From Mycolicibacterium frederiksbergense (GTDB lineage Bacteria > Actinomycetota > Actinomycetes > Mycobacteriales > Mycobacteriaceae): a DNA stretch of 64,000 nucleotides. Every line of letters starts with the position of its first letter. Position 1 is the stretch's first letter. The notes under the pieces are model-generated. The model worked only from the letters and a program-made list of their open reading frames with translations, did not search any database and was not told the DNA's origin. The stretch is from positions 164,527 through 228,526 of the forward strand of contig NZ_JARXVE010000010.1 in NCBI RefSeq assembly GCF_029893345.1, written 5' to 3'. Position numbers and translations under genes: made by a program. This document shows positions 16,483 through 24,843 of the stretch, in pieces.

Positions 16483-17958
16483 GTGACCTCAGAGGTTATA
16501 GACGGTCCGGCCCACGCGCCGACCCCTGCGACCGCGGCAGCCGACACCAAACTGAACCGCGGGTTCAGCTTCCGGGCCGCGCTGTCGCTGGCATTCGCCG
16601 ACATCTCCCCGATTGTCGCGCTGTACGCGATCTTCGCGCTTGGCCTGTTCGCGGCCGGTCCGCGGTTCTTCTGGGCGTTTCCGATCGTCCTGGTGGGCCA
16701 GTTGTTGGTCGCCTGTGTCTTCGGCGAGCTGGCGTCGCGGTGGCCGTACGCGGGCAGCGTCTATCAGTGGGCGCGCCACGTCCGGGGCACCGCCTGGGGT
16801 TGGTTCGCCGCTTGGGCGTACATGTGGGGGCTCACCCTGACGCTGTCCACGATGGCCTATGCCGCGGCCGGCTTCCTGCTGGAGGTCGTCGGCGTCGAGG
16901 ATGCCGGCCGGTGGACCAAGGCGGCCGTCGCGCTCGGCGTGATCGCGTTCGGCACCGCCGCCAACATGATCGGCCGCGGAGTGCTCAAGGTGATGATCGT
17001 GGCGAGCATCATCTGCGAGATCGTCGCCTCGGTGGTCCTCGGCGCGATTCTGCTGCTGTTCTACCGCGTCAACCCGATCTCCACCCTCTTCGAGGGCCTG
17101 CCGGACCAGCACGGTTCCACGCTCGGCCCGATGCTCATCGCCATCGCATTCGCCGGTTGGGCCTTCCTGGGCTTCGAATCGGCCGGCTCGATCGCCGAGG
17201 AGGTCGAACGACCGGAGCGCAACGTACCCAAGGCGATCATCCTGGCCCTGCTGCTGGTCGGAGTCATCGTGATGTTCTCCAGCGTCGCGGTGATCCTGGC
17301 GATCCCGGATCTGCCCGCGGTGCTCAACGAGAAGTCCGGCGACCCGGTATCGGCGACCCTGCTCACCCACCTCGGTCCTTCCATCGCGAAGCCGCTCCTG
17401 ATCATGTTCGTGATCGGGTTCGTATCGGCCTTCCTCGCCGTCCAGTCGGCGGTCTCCCGAGCCGTGTACGGCGCGGCACGCGACCGCGCGCTCCCGGGCG
17501 CGGCGCAGCTGTCGCGGCTGTCCGGTCCCGAGCGCATGCCGATCCGCGCCATCGGACTGACCGCGGTCGTGTCGGCACTGTTCATCCTGTTCGCAGGGTC
17601 GAACCTCTACGACATGCTGGTCAACTTCAGCGTGATGGGTCCATACATCGCCTTCGCCATCCCGGTGTTCGGAGCCGCGCTGGCGCGTGCCACCGGCCGG
17701 TGGAAGCCGGGCCCGTTCACCCTCGGCCGGTGGGGTGCCCCGGTCACCTATGCCGCCGCGGCCTGGCTCGCGTTCGAGGTGGTCAACGTCGTCTGGCCCC
17801 GCCAGCAGGACGGCCAGCCCTGGTACATCGACGCCAGCATGCTGCTCAGCCTGATCGCCCTGGGTGTCCTCGGCATCCTCGTCTACCTGCGTGTCCGCGG
17901 TCGGATCACCGCACCCGTCGGCGAAACCGCACCCGTGTCCCAACAAGTAAAGGAGTGA
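16483..17958 (+). CDS. APC-superfamily permease
   Basis: This 491-residue transporter begins at GTG 16483, chosen because GTGAGGAG lies 7 bp upstream and the longer frame runs through repeat DNA. It has about twelve membrane helices; FSFRAALSLAFADISPIVAL is the typical APC helix 1 and GFESAGSIAEEVERPERNVP the conserved loop after helix 6. It is the first gene of a rightward set with two SDRs, a NodB-fold hydrolase and a ureohydrolase, so it probably imports that pathway's nitrogen-containing substrate. Confidence 0.87.
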   Translation: MTSEVIDGPAHAPTPATAAADTKLNRGFSFRAALSLAFADISPIVALYAIFALGLFAAGPRFFWAFPIVLVGQLLVACVFGELASRWPYAGSVYQWARHVRGTAWGWFAAWAYMWGLTLTLSTMAYAAAGFLLEVVGVEDAGRWTKAAVALGVIAFGTAANMIGRGVLKVMIVASIICEIVASVVLGAILLLFYRVNPISTLFEGLPDQHGSTLGPMLIAIAFAGWAFLGFESAGSIAEEVERPERNVPKAIILALLLVGVIVMFSSVAVILAIPDLPAVLNEKSGDPVSATLLTHLGPSIAKPLLIMFVIGFVSAFLAVQSAVSRAVYGAARDRALPGAAQLSRLSGPERMPIRAIGLTAVVSALFILFAGSNLYDMLVNFSVMGPYIAFAIPVFGAALARATGRWKPGPFTLGRWGAPVTYAAAAWLAFEVVNVVWPRQQDGQPWYIDASMLLSLIALGVLGILVYLRVRGRITAPVGETAPVSQQVKE

Positions 17959-17963
17959 ATCCC

Positions 17964-18650
17964 ATGTCATCTGTCGCCGTCGTGACCGGCGCCGCGTCCG
18001 GCATCGGCGCCGCGATCGTCGCCGCGCTGCAACGCAGCGGCTGGAGCGTGGCCGGCCTCGACCTGCAGCCCAGCCCGGACGTGCAGCTCGGACTGGCCTG
18101 CGACGTCGCCGATTCCGATGCCGTCGCCGCCGCGGTCGACCGCATCGGCACCGAGCTGGGTCCGATCGGCGCGCTCGTCAGCGCGGCCGGCCACTACGAG
18201 TACTCGCCGATCGGTGACATCACCGAGGAGCGCTGGAACCGGATGCTCTCGGTCCACCTCGGTGGGCTGGTCAATACCGCGCGGGCGGTGCTGCCCGGGA
18301 TGCTGGAGCGGGGCGAGGGCGCGATCGTGGCCGTGTCGAGTGAGCTCGCGATCGGCGGGACCGAGAGCGAGGCGCACTACTCCGCGGCCAAGGGCGCCAT
18401 GCTCGGGTTCGTCCGGAGCCTCGGCGCGGAGGTCGCCGGGCGGGGCGTGCGGGTCAACGCCGTGGCGCCGGGCCCGACCGATACCCCGCTGCTGCCTGCA
18501 CCGCAGCGCACGCCCGAATACCTGGCCGCACTCCCGGCCCGCCGTCTCGGCCGGCCGGACGAGATCGCCCAGGCCGTCCAATTCCTCGTCGACGAGGGCC
18601 AATTCTGTTGCGGCGAGGTGCTTTCGCCAAACATGGGAGCAGTGATCTGA
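17964..18650 (+). CDS. short-chain dehydrogenase/reductase (SDR)
   Basis: This 228-residue classical SDR has the TGAASGIG cofactor motif near residue 8, a catalytic Ser in VSSELAIGG and the YSAAK active-site pair near residue 136. The ATG is set by an AAAGGAG site 8 bp upstream, 5 bp after the permease stop. It probably oxidises or reduces an alcohol or ketone with NAD(P). Its stop overlaps the next SDR's start (TGATG). Confidence 0.85.
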   Translation: MSSVAVVTGAASGIGAAIVAALQRSGWSVAGLDLQPSPDVQLGLACDVADSDAVAAAVDRIGTELGPIGALVSAAGHYEYSPIGDITEERWNRMLSVHLGGLVNTARAVLPGMLERGEGAIVAVSSELAIGGTESEAHYSAAKGAMLGFVRSLGAEVAGRGVRVNAVAPGPTDTPLLPAPQRTPEYLAALPARRLGRPDEIAQAVQFLVDEGQFCCGEVLSPNMGAVI

Positions 18651-19417
18651 TGACCGAACAGTTCCAACAAGGCCGGGTGGCCGTCGTCACCGGCGCGACC
18701 CAGGGCATCGGCCGCGCGATCGCCCGCCGGCTCGCCGCCGAAGGCGCCCGGGTGGGCGTCAACGGGCGGGTGGAGAACGAGGCGATGCGCGCCGTCGTCG
18801 CGGAGACGTCGGGCTTCGCGGTGCCTGCCGACATGGCCGACGCGGAGTCCGTGCGGAGCGCCTTCGCCCGGGTCGAGGCCGCGCACGACGCCGTCGACGT
18901 GCTGGTGTGCAACGCCGCTTACATGTCGATGAACCCGCTGCTCGATCACGATCCGGCCGACTGGTGGCGCAACGTCGACACGAACCTCACCGGCACCTTC
19001 CGCTCGATCCAGGCGGTCCTACCGGGCATGCGGCGACGCGGCGCCGGCCGCATCGTGATCGTCACCTCCGAGTGGGGCGTCGTGGGCTGGCCGAACGCGA
19101 CCGCGTACGCCGCCTCGAAGGCCGGGCTGATCGCGCTCACCAAGTCGCTCGGGCGGGAGCTGGCACCCGAGAACATCACCGTCAACGCGGTCGCCCCCGG
19201 TATCACCGACACCCCGCAGCTGCAGGTGGACGCCGACGACGCGGGGCTCACCCTGGCGGAGATGCACGCCCGCTACGCGGCCGAGATCCCGGCGGGCCGG
19301 ATCGGCGCCCCGGAGGACATCGCGGCCGCCGTCGCCCTGTTGTGCCGGCCCGGCCTGGGTGCCTTTGTCGGCCAAACCATCTCGGTCAACGGCGGCAGCA
19401 CCCGGGCCCGCGCATGA
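18650..19417 (+). CDS. short-chain dehydrogenase/reductase (SDR)
   Basis: This 255-residue SDR has the TGATQGIG nucleotide-binding motif, the NAAYMS segment in place of the usual NNAG, the catalytic YAASK pair near residue 155 and a normal C-terminal GQTISVNGG. It is coupled by one base to the preceding SDR, from which it differs widely, so the two are unlikely to be a recent duplication and may act in successive steps of the same pathway. Confidence 0.85.
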   Translation: MTEQFQQGRVAVVTGATQGIGRAIARRLAAEGARVGVNGRVENEAMRAVVAETSGFAVPADMADAESVRSAFARVEAAHDAVDVLVCNAAYMSMNPLLDHDPADWWRNVDTNLTGTFRSIQAVLPGMRRRGAGRIVIVTSEWGVVGWPNATAYAASKAGLIALTKSLGRELAPENITVNAVAPGITDTPQLQVDADDAGLTLAEMHARYAAEIPAGRIGAPEDIAAAVALLCRPGLGAFVGQTISVNGGSTRARA

Positions 19418-19451
19418 CGGCCCCGCTCCGCCCCGATCAGAAAGGAACACG

Positions 19452-20348
19452 ATGACCAATCCCGGTACCGATGCCACCGTGCCGGCCGCGCCGATCGCCT
19501 GGCCGGCCGGTTACTCCGCCGCCGCGACCCTCGGTTTCGACCTGGACGCCGAGGATGTTGCGCTCACCATCGACCCCGGCACCCGCAACCGACTGTCGGT
19601 GATGAGTCACCAGGCGTACGGCGCCCTCACCGGCGTTCCCCGCGTGCTCGACCTGCTCGACCGGTACGACCTGAAGGCGACCTTCTTCGCCCCCGGCTAC
19701 ACCGTCGAACGGTATCCGGAGCTGCTCCGGCGGATCCGCGACGCCGGGCACGAGATCGCACATCACGGCTACATGCACGAGGCGATGGGCGGGATCCCGC
19801 CCGAGCAGGAGGCGGCGATCATCGATCGTGGCCTGGAGTCGCTCGACACCGTGCTGGGCGTTCGGCCCACCGGCTATCGCGCACCGCTCTGGGAGACCTC
19901 GTACGACACTGCCCGGATCCTGCTCGACCGCGGATTCCTGTACGACTCGTCGCTGATGGACTCGGACCTGCCGTACGAACTCGCCGAGCGGCCGGGTCCC
20001 GACGCTCGCAGCATCGTCGAGATTCCGGTGTCGTGGGCCCTCGACGACTGGGAACAGTTCGCGTTCGTGCCCGAGGTCTTCGGCCCCGGCGTCATCGAGG
20101 ACCCCGCGAAGGCCCTGTCCATCTGGACCGGTGAGCTGGTGGAGGCGCACCGGCACAAGTCCTGCTTCACCCTCACGATCCACCCATTCCTCAGTGGGCG
20201 CCTCGGCCGGATCCGCGCGCTGGAGACCCTCATTGAAACCATGCTCGACCTCCCCGGCCTGTGGGTTGCACCCGCCGGCCAGATCGCCGAGCACGTCCGT
20301 TCACTCCAACTCACCCCGCGGGTGTTCCCGCAGCCGGAGGTTCAGTAA
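19452..20348 (+). CDS. NodB-fold (polysaccharide deacetylase family) amidohydrolase
   Basis: This 298-residue protein has the NodB metal-site motifs FDLDAE (residues 29-34) and HHGYMHE (104-110), plus YRAPLWE. The ATG follows AAAGGAAC. No signal peptide is present, which argues against a cell-wall deacetylase. Cytosolic members of this fold include the allantoinase PuuE and imidases that open cyclic amides. With a ureohydrolase directly downstream (3 bp) and an NCS1 permease and PucR regulator nearby, ring-opening or deacylation of a small nitrogen compound is the likely role. The substrate is unknown. Confidence 0.8.
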   Translation: MTNPGTDATVPAAPIAWPAGYSAAATLGFDLDAEDVALTIDPGTRNRLSVMSHQAYGALTGVPRVLDLLDRYDLKATFFAPGYTVERYPELLRRIRDAGHEIAHHGYMHEAMGGIPPEQEAAIIDRGLESLDTVLGVRPTGYRAPLWETSYDTARILLDRGFLYDSSLMDSDLPYELAERPGPDARSIVEIPVSWALDDWEQFAFVPEVFGPGVIEDPAKALSIWTGELVEAHRHKSCFTLTIHPFLSGRLGRIRALETLIETMLDLPGLWVAPAGQIAEHVRSLQLTPRVFPQPEVQ

Positions 20349-20351
20349 GCC

Positions 20352-21317
20352 ATGACCGATCAGATCCAGCGTCCCATCGGCCCCGTCGACGCCACCCATA
20401 TGCCGCGGTACGCGGGCTCGTCCACCTTCGCGCGCCTGCCGCGGATCGACGAGGTGTCCCGTCATGACATCGCGTTCCTCGGTTGCCCGTTCGACGGCGG
20501 CGTGTCCTTCCGCCCGGGTGCCCGGTTCGGTCCGGCGTCGATCCGCCAGGCGTCGCGCAACCTGCGGCCCACGTACCACCCGATCCAGGACGTCAACCCG
20601 TACGACACCCTGCAGGCCGTCGATGCGGGTGACGTGCCGTGCAGCCCGTACGACATCGACGACAGCCTGCGGCAGATCGAGGGGGCGATCGGCGAACTCA
20701 ACGGCACGGGCTCCCACGTGATTCTGCTGGGCGGCGATCACACGATCGCACTGGCCGGCCTGCGTGCGGTCGCCCGCGAGCACGGCCCGGTCGCGCTCGT
20801 CCACTTCGACGCCCACCTCGACACCTGGGACAGCTACTTCGGCGCCGACCGGACCCATGGCACGATTTTCCGGCGCGCGTTCGAAGAGGGGCTGCTGATC
20901 CCCGACGCCAGCACCCACATCGGGATCCGCGGTCCGATCTATTCCAGCCAGGACCTCGATGACGACGCCCGATTCGGGTTCTCCATCATCCGCTCCGAGG
21001 ACGTCGACCAACTCGGAACCGATGAGATCGGCCACCGGATCCGGCAGCGCGCGGGCTCGAACCCGGTGTACCTGTCCATCGACATCGACGTGCTCGACCC
21101 GGCCTTCGCTCCGGGTACCGGCACGCCGGAGATCGGTGGCATGACCTCACGGGAACTGCTGCGCCTGGTGCGTGGTCTGCCGCAGGAGCAGATCGTCGCC
21201 TCGGACATCGTCGAGGTTTCCCCCGCGTACGACCACGCTGAGGTGACGTCGCTGGCGGCAGCCACACTCGGCTACGAGATCAGCGCGCTGCTCGCCCGTC
21301 GGGGCACCACCGGGTAG
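20352..21317 (+). CDS. ureohydrolase (agmatinase/guanidinobutyrase family)
   Basis: This 321-residue enzyme carries all binuclear Mn ligands: GGDHT (His130), HFDAHLD (Asp153, His155, Asp157) and SIDIDVLDP (Asp244, Asp246), followed by GTGTPE. The family hydrolyses guanidino compounds to an amine and urea (agmatinase, guanidinobutyrase, guanidinopropionase). The WDSYFG...THGT block is like the guanidino-acid hydrolases, so I do not assign agmatine specifically. It is last in the rightward operon, after the NodB-fold hydrolase, and is followed by a convergent terminator. Confidence 0.88.
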   Translation: MTDQIQRPIGPVDATHMPRYAGSSTFARLPRIDEVSRHDIAFLGCPFDGGVSFRPGARFGPASIRQASRNLRPTYHPIQDVNPYDTLQAVDAGDVPCSPYDIDDSLRQIEGAIGELNGTGSHVILLGGDHTIALAGLRAVAREHGPVALVHFDAHLDTWDSYFGADRTHGTIFRRAFEEGLLIPDASTHIGIRGPIYSSQDLDDDARFGFSIIRSEDVDQLGTDEIGHRIRQRAGSNPVYLSIDIDVLDPAFAPGTGTPEIGGMTSRELLRLVRGLPQEQIVASDIVEVSPAYDHAEVTSLAAATLGYEISALLARRGTTG

Positions 21318-21345
21318 CGACGGCGGTCCACCGGGTAGCGATGCG

Positions 21346-21373
21346 GCCCCGTCCCTCGATCGAGGGACGGGGC
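21346..21373. terminator. 28-bp perfect palindrome, convergent terminator
   Basis: GCCCCGTCCCTCGA is followed directly by its exact reverse complement, between the ureohydrolase and the converging pucR-type gene. It can end transcription from both sides. Confidence 0.7.
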
Positions 21374-21388
21374 TTCACGCGTTGCGGT

Positions 21389-22897
21389 TCAAGACTTCCG
21401 ACCTCCGCCGAGCAGATCCCGGGCGCGCAGCGCGATCCACAACTGCACGATGTCGGAGGTCTCGGACAGTTGCGTGCCGGTGAGCTCTTCGATCTTGCGT
21501 ACCCGGTACAACACGGTCTGCCGGTGCACGTTCATCGCGGTGGAGGTGCGCTGCCATGACCGTTGATGGGCGAGGAAGGACTCGAGCGTGTCGACCAGAT
21601 CGGTGCGGTTCTGCGCATCGTGGTCGAGCAGCGGTCCCAGCCAGCGTTGGACCAACGCTTGCGCATCCTCGACACCACCCACGCCGGTCCACACCATGGC
21701 GTCGCCGTAGCGGACCAGGGCGTCGCCGGTCCGTTGTGCGGTGCCCAGCGCCCACACCGCTTCTTTCGCCGCTTCCGCCGACCGGCCGACGGTCTTCATT
21801 GCCAGGCTGAGACCGATCCGGGCGGACGCCCCAAGGGAATTCTCAACCACGTCGACGGCCTCGTCGGACAGCGGAATCACCGCGTGCGCCACATCCGATC
21901 GCACCATCGTGAGATGCGGGATCCGGTGCCGCCACAGTGCCACGTGCAGGTCCCGCAGCCGTTGCGGTTCATCGCAGGTCGCCGCGACGAAGATCGAGTG
22001 CGCCGGATCGAGACCGGCCCCCATCAGCTGCCGGCGCGCCCCCCGCGCTTCGGCTCGTCCGTCGACGAGTTGCGCGGTGAGCTCGGCACCGGTGCGCCGA
22101 GAGTGGGCCAGGGCCAGGTGGGTCTGCGAGAGTTCGAGCGCGATGACGGTCGCGGCGTGCTGCATCAGTACGCCGTCGAGCCCGGCGTTGCCGGCCGGTG
22201 TCGCCGCCAGCACCGCGTCCTCATGCGTCGGAACCTCGCCGACCAGTAATTCCACCCCTCCGGTACTGCGGATCGATCGGGCACCCGCGGCGAGCGTGCC
22301 CTGCGCGGCGTCACGCACCGCTTCGGCCACGTCCGCGCTCGGATGCGGGCCTTCCGGGTGGTACGCCTGACCGGTCAGGCGATCACACACAAAAACGGGG
22401 CAGCCCAGTTCCTTGGTGAGCGCGTCCGCGATCCGGGACCGCGTCAGGTCGCCGGCCGCGGTACGCCGCAAGGTGTCGTAGATCCGCTCGGTGCGGATCA
22501 GCCGCTGGGACTGCTCCAGCAGTGTCGCCTCGGCGACGGCCCGCGAAATTGCGACGAACGGCATCGGATAGCGGATCCACAACACCGGCAGTCCGAGCCG
22601 TTCGCTCGCCGCGGTGAAGCGCTGGGTGAGCCTGGGGCAGTACATCTGCTCGCCGATCGCGAGCCCACTGGCACCCACGCGGTCGAGTTCCTCGACCAGA
22701 CGCTCCTGGTCGGCCGCCGAAGCGGGGAACGACATGCCGTTCGTCATCAGGAGTTCGCGGGTGCTGACCCACTGCCACGGCTCCGGCAGATCCGACGTGT
22801 GCGTCCAGGACACCTGCCGGTCGAGACCGGTCTTGCCGGAATGCAGGCGCAGCTGCAGGTGCGGCATGTCCAGCAGTTCGCGCACCGTGATGCTCAC
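21389..22897 (-). CDS. PucR-family transcriptional regulator
   Basis: This 502-residue protein has the N-terminal PucR domain (TVRELLDMPHLQLRL), a central GGDEF-like region and the C-terminal helix-turn-helix block (NVHRQTVLYRVRKIEELTG). PucR relatives control purine, allantoin and related nitrogen-compound catabolism. The gene is 66 bp downstream of the NCS1 permease on the same strand and converges on the ureohydrolase operon, so it is the likely activator of both. Confidence 0.9.
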   Translation of the reverse strand: MSITVRELLDMPHLQLRLHSGKTGLDRQVSWTHTSDLPEPWQWVSTRELLMTNGMSFPASAADQERLVEELDRVGASGLAIGEQMYCPRLTQRFTAASERLGLPVLWIRYPMPFVAISRAVAEATLLEQSQRLIRTERIYDTLRRTAAGDLTRSRIADALTKELGCPVFVCDRLTGQAYHPEGPHPSADVAEAVRDAAQGTLAAGARSIRSTGGVELLVGEVPTHEDAVLAATPAGNAGLDGVLMQHAATVIALELSQTHLALAHSRRTGAELTAQLVDGRAEARGARRQLMGAGLDPAHSIFVAATCDEPQRLRDLHVALWRHRIPHLTMVRSDVAHAVIPLSDEAVDVVENSLGASARIGLSLAMKTVGRSAEAAKEAVWALGTAQRTGDALVRYGDAMVWTGVGGVEDAQALVQRWLGPLLDHDAQNRTDLVDTLESFLAHQRSWQRTSTAMNVHRQTVLYRVRKIEELTGTQLSETSDIVQLWIALRARDLLGGGRKS

Positions 22898-22963
22898 CAG
22901 CCAACCGTATCGCTGGACCGATCAGTGAACGAGATTGCCGTCACCCGCCGCGGTGTTCGTCGG

Positions 22964-24379
22964 TCATTGCGCGACCTCGGCGGCGGCCGGCGTGGTCACG
23001 GCGACGGCACGCTGGTTCCAGAGCTTGATCAGCCCGAGGTAGATGAAGAAGGTGGCGACGGTCCCCACGATCCACGCCGTGTCGATGCCGCCGATCTTGC
23101 TGGCTACCGCGCCCTGATAGAACGCCGTTGACATGAAAGGGATCTGGACGACGAAGCCGAGGAAGTAGCTGAGCACGGCGGGGACGTTGAATGCGCCGTA
23201 GCCGCTCTTCGGGTCGCTGAACGAGGCCGGGTCGTAGTGCCCCTTCTTGACCACGTAGTAGTCGATCAGGTTGACGATGCTCCACGGGATCAGCAGGTAG
23301 ATCAGGATGCTGATGAAGTTGGAGTACTGGACCAGGAAGTCGTCGGAAAATCCAACGGCGGCGACGAACACCACCACCGCGATCACCGTCGCCGTGATGT
23401 TCCGGGCCGAGGACTTCGGCGACCACTTCAATTTGAAGGCCTGGATGCAGGTCAGGATGCACAGCGACGATCCGTACATGTTGATCACGCCGGCGTCGAT
23501 CGCGCCGAAGAAGAACACCAGCATCACGAAGACGAACAGTGGGCCGGGAATGATGCTCGACAGACTGGCCAGCGAGGCATCGGAGCCCAAGCCCGCCACC
23601 AGGAGCGCGCCGACGATCATCGCGCCGACGGCACCGAGGAGCGTGCCGAAGTACGTGTACCAGAAGGCGGAGCGGGAAGTGGTGGCGGTCGGCAGGTAGC
23701 GGGAGTAGTCCGAGACATACGGCGCGTACGAAAGCTGCCAGATACCGGCGACCGATGCCATACCCAGGAAGCCGATCCAGTTGAAGGCGCCGCCGCCACC
23801 GTCACCGCCGGTGCCGCCGTGCGCCAGGGCGACCGCGGTATAGCCGAGAGTGAGCACCAGGGCGAGGCCCGAGAGCCAGACCATCACCCGGTTCATCCGC
23901 AGGATGAGCTGGTAACCGACCACGACGGCGGTCAGGGTGAGAAGAGTGCTAAGAGCAAGCGCCACAAGGTCATTCAGCGATGGGAAGACTGCAACCAATG
24001 TCTGCTGGGCCAATATCATCAGGGAGACGATCCAGCCGACATAGGCAAGAACGACGACGACGATCACCAGCAGTGAGCCGTACATCCCGAACTGCGCGCG
24101 GGCCTGGATCATCTGCGGTACACCGAGGCCCGACCCCTGCACCGAGTGCAGCGCCATGAACACGGCGCCGACGGTGCTACCGATGACGATCGCAACGATC
24201 GTGGATACGACATCAAGCTTGTAGATCGTCGGTCCGAGCAGGCCGGTCACCACGGCGAGCGGGATGATCTGGACGGTGAACCAGAACGAGAAAAGGTGTC
24301 GCACCTTTCCCGTGCGCTGCGACTCCGGCACCGGCTGAATGGTCAGATACTCGACCCTCGAGCCACTGTCATGCGGCAT
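22964..24379 (-). CDS. NCS1-family nucleobase/hydantoin permease
   Basis: This 471-residue membrane protein has about twelve helices and the NCS1 hallmarks: SFWFTVQIIPLAVVTG in helix 1, GSTVGAVFMALHSVQGSGLG in helix 2 and SYAPYVSDYSRYLP. The family imports cytosine, uracil, allantoin, hydantoins or related rings. The ATG at 24379 is preferred because AAGGACG stands 8 bp upstream; the frame extends further but reads through another gene. It is followed by the PucR gene. A cyclic nitrogen substrate fits the NodB-fold hydrolase encoded on the other side. Confidence 0.87.
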   Translation of the reverse strand: MPHDSGSRVEYLTIQPVPESQRTGKVRHLFSFWFTVQIIPLAVVTGLLGPTIYKLDVVSTIVAIVIGSTVGAVFMALHSVQGSGLGVPQMIQARAQFGMYGSLLVIVVVVLAYVGWIVSLMILAQQTLVAVFPSLNDLVALALSTLLTLTAVVVGYQLILRMNRVMVWLSGLALVLTLGYTAVALAHGGTGGDGGGGAFNWIGFLGMASVAGIWQLSYAPYVSDYSRYLPTATTSRSAFWYTYFGTLLGAVGAMIVGALLVAGLGSDASLASLSSIIPGPLFVFVMLVFFFGAIDAGVINMYGSSLCILTCIQAFKLKWSPKSSARNITATVIAVVVFVAAVGFSDDFLVQYSNFISILIYLLIPWSIVNLIDYYVVKKGHYDPASFSDPKSGYGAFNVPAVLSYFLGFVVQIPFMSTAFYQGAVASKIGGIDTAWIVGTVATFFIYLGLIKLWNQRAVAVTTPAAAEVAQ

Positions 24380-24443
24380 GAGACACGTCCTTACGCGTTG
24401 GTGTGGCGGTGATTTCAGGATGTTTGGTGCAGGTCCGGCATGA

Positions 24444-24836
24444 TCAGCGGATGGTGAAGCCGCGGTCGACGACGTGCTCGAGCATGTCGACGTAGCTGTC
24501 CATGTCGTCACGCGCGGGACGCGGTGCCGCGTCGTAGGGCATGGCGGCTTTGACGGCGGGGCTGAGGAAGTAAGCGCCGGCGGCCAGGACGGTGAGCGCC
24601 TCGAACTGCTCGGGTTGCTCGGCGGAGAGGCTGTCCAGTGCGGCCTCGGGGTCCATGCCTGCGCTGGAGTCCAGTGCTGCGGTGAACGCTTCGACGAGGT
24701 CGGGCCGGTAGCCAAGAACCTGGTCGAGCAGGGCTCCGGACACCTCGGCTGTGGTCGCTGACGGCATGGTGTCGCCGGCCGGGATCAGGGTTTCGGCCAA
24801 GGCGGCGAACACCTGGCGCTGGTCGGAATTGAGCAT
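24444..24836 (-). CDS. gluconate 2-dehydrogenase subunit 3-like protein
   Basis: This 130-residue protein resembles the small third subunit of membrane gluconate dehydrogenases: it begins with FAALAETLIPAGD and has conserved acidic helices through to MLEHVVDRGFTIR. It lies 7 bp after the GMC oxidoreductase, the standard pairing in which the small subunit helps the flavoprotein fold. No twin-arginine signal is visible. Confidence 0.78.
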   Translation of the reverse strand: MLNSDQRQVFAALAETLIPAGDTMPSATTAEVSGALLDQVLGYRPDLVEAFTAALDSSAGMDPEAALDSLSAEQPEQFEALTVLAAGAYFLSPAVKAAMPYDAAPRPARDDMDSYVDMLEHVVDRGFTIR

Positions 24837-24843
24837 GAGGTCC

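Noticed and set aside
21306..21345. Short direct repeat CCACCGGGTAGCGA around the ureohydrolase stop
   Set aside because: Only two copies; it looks like a local duplication without evident function.
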